64,000 bases of DNA from a virus, in IMG/VR virus record IMGVR_UViG_3300031963_000004, positions 124,001 to 188,000 of that record; one strand, given 5' to 3'. Numbering within the stretch: the first letter of the stretch is position 1; each line of letters opens with the position of its first letter. Positions 63,473-64,000 of the stretch are shown in pieces. The position numbers and the translations under genes were made by a program. Under the pieces are notes generated by a model. The model was not told where the DNA came from and searched no databases. It worked only from the letters and a program-made list of their open reading frames with translations.

Positions 63473-64000
63473 ATGCCTACAGTAGGAGCAAGACTAAAAA
63501 ATGACGGAACTCTGCTTACAGCAGGGGAGTTTGAGGAAAATGGCATCAGCGGTGTTTCCCAAAGAGCATCTGGTCACGGAATAACCGTTGCAAATGTTTT
63601 TGCAGATGAGTTTGACGAAATTACACTTGGTGAAGGTGAACCTTCCGGTGGTTCAATAAAGCTCAATGGAACAACACAAAAAATAGACATTGCAGGTTCT
63701 GGAGATCTTCAGTTCGGCACCGGAGACTTTTGTGTAGAAGGTTGGTTCTATCTAAGATCAACTGGATATACAAGACTTTGGTGTTTTCCTGACGGAGACA
63801 ATGTTGAAGTAAACGGGACTAATGTATACTATTGGAACGGCGGCGGTAGTGTTGTAGCAAGTGGCAACAACACTGTACAACCATTTTCATGGTTCCACAT
63901 TGCATTAGTTAAAAGTAGCGGAACCGTTACAGTTTACGTAAATGGTGTTTCAAAAATTACAGACAACAGCCCATTTAATTCACAGACATCACGTGCATTG
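63473..64000 (+). CDS. Lectin-like structural protein with LamG/concanavalin-type domain (3' part outside window)
   Basis: An ATG at 63473 opens a frame of 176 codons that runs off the right edge. It begins MPTVGARLKNDGTLLTAGEF and then shows the LamG/ConA-like pattern: SIKLNGTTQKIDIAG, GDFCVEGWFYLRS, and WFHIALVKSSGTVTVYVNG. Such jelly-roll domains bind glycans and are frequent in marine phage fibre proteins. Being last in the visible fibre array it may be the receptor-binding tip. The C-terminus is not seen. Confidence 0.78.
   Translation, partial: MPTVGARLKNDGTLLTAGEFEENGISGVSQRASGHGITVANVFADEFDEITLGEGEPSGGSIKLNGTTQKIDIAGSGDLQFGTGDFCVEGWFYLRSTGYTRLWCFPDGDNVEVNGTNVYYWNGGGSVVASGNNTVQPFSWFHIALVKSSGTVTVYVNGVSKITDNSPFNSQTSRAL

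Overview
The window is a piece of an AT-rich T4-like myovirus genome (contractile-tailed Caudoviricetes), most likely from an uncultured aquatic phage of the cyanophage/pelagiphage-like T4 superfamily. The evidence is a nearly complete T4 morphogenesis set recognisable by sequence: gp53, gp5, gp25, gp6, gp26, gp20, a gp67-like core protein, gp21, gp22 and gp23. The recombination pair gp47/gp46 and the late sigma factor gp55 are also present. The host cannot be read from the window: there is no tRNA, photosynthesis gene or other host-type marker.

Layout. Positions 1-34934 are all on the minus strand and read leftward. A baseplate block comes first in transcription order: a tube/baseplate-type protein, gp53, a hub-type protein, gp5 spike, gp25, gp6 and then a 5246-residue structural giant filling 15.7 kb. 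It continues into small structural proteins, two tail-fibre genes, and at the far end three GT-A-like glycosyltransferases and a radical-SAM enzyme cut by the window edge. Positions 35055-40525 are on the plus strand: gp55, gp47, gp46, an HNH homing endonuclease, a HAD nucleotidase-like enzyme and a Holliday-junction-resolvase-like nuclease. Positions 40526-40983 hold a gene-free stretch packed with inverted repeats, a structured-RNA candidate. Positions 40984-42041 (minus) hold gp26 and, overlapping its end, a -1-frame extension behind a canonical slippery heptamer. Positions 42110-53277 (plus) carry two paralogous tape-measure-type proteins, the portal, prohead core, protease, scaffold and major capsid, closed by a strong intrinsic terminator. 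Positions 53410-64000 (plus) are a second tail-fibre array of related beta-repeat proteins, ending in a lectin-like gene cut by the right edge.

Regulation. gp55 is preceded by a sigma70-like promoter, while many structural genes are preceded by T4-late-type motifs (TATAAATA, GATAAATA, CTAAATA), so gp55 probably drives the two structural arms. At two genes (the 101-residue gene at 3972-4277 and the HNH endonuclease at 38815-39462) the late motif lies in the 5' arm of a hairpin whose 3' arm holds the start codon. That is the arrangement known from T4 e, soc, 49 and intron endonuclease genes, which blocks translation of read-through mRNA and allows it only from the late transcript.

The most notable items are the probable programmed -1 frameshift at the end of gp26, the two late-promoter/hairpin switches, the structured 458-base intergenic element, the giant propeller-bearing baseplate protein, and a peptidoglycan peptidase placed on a tape-measure-type protein while the gp5 spike lacks lysozyme. 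All calls are made by eye from sequence; no database search or folding program was run.
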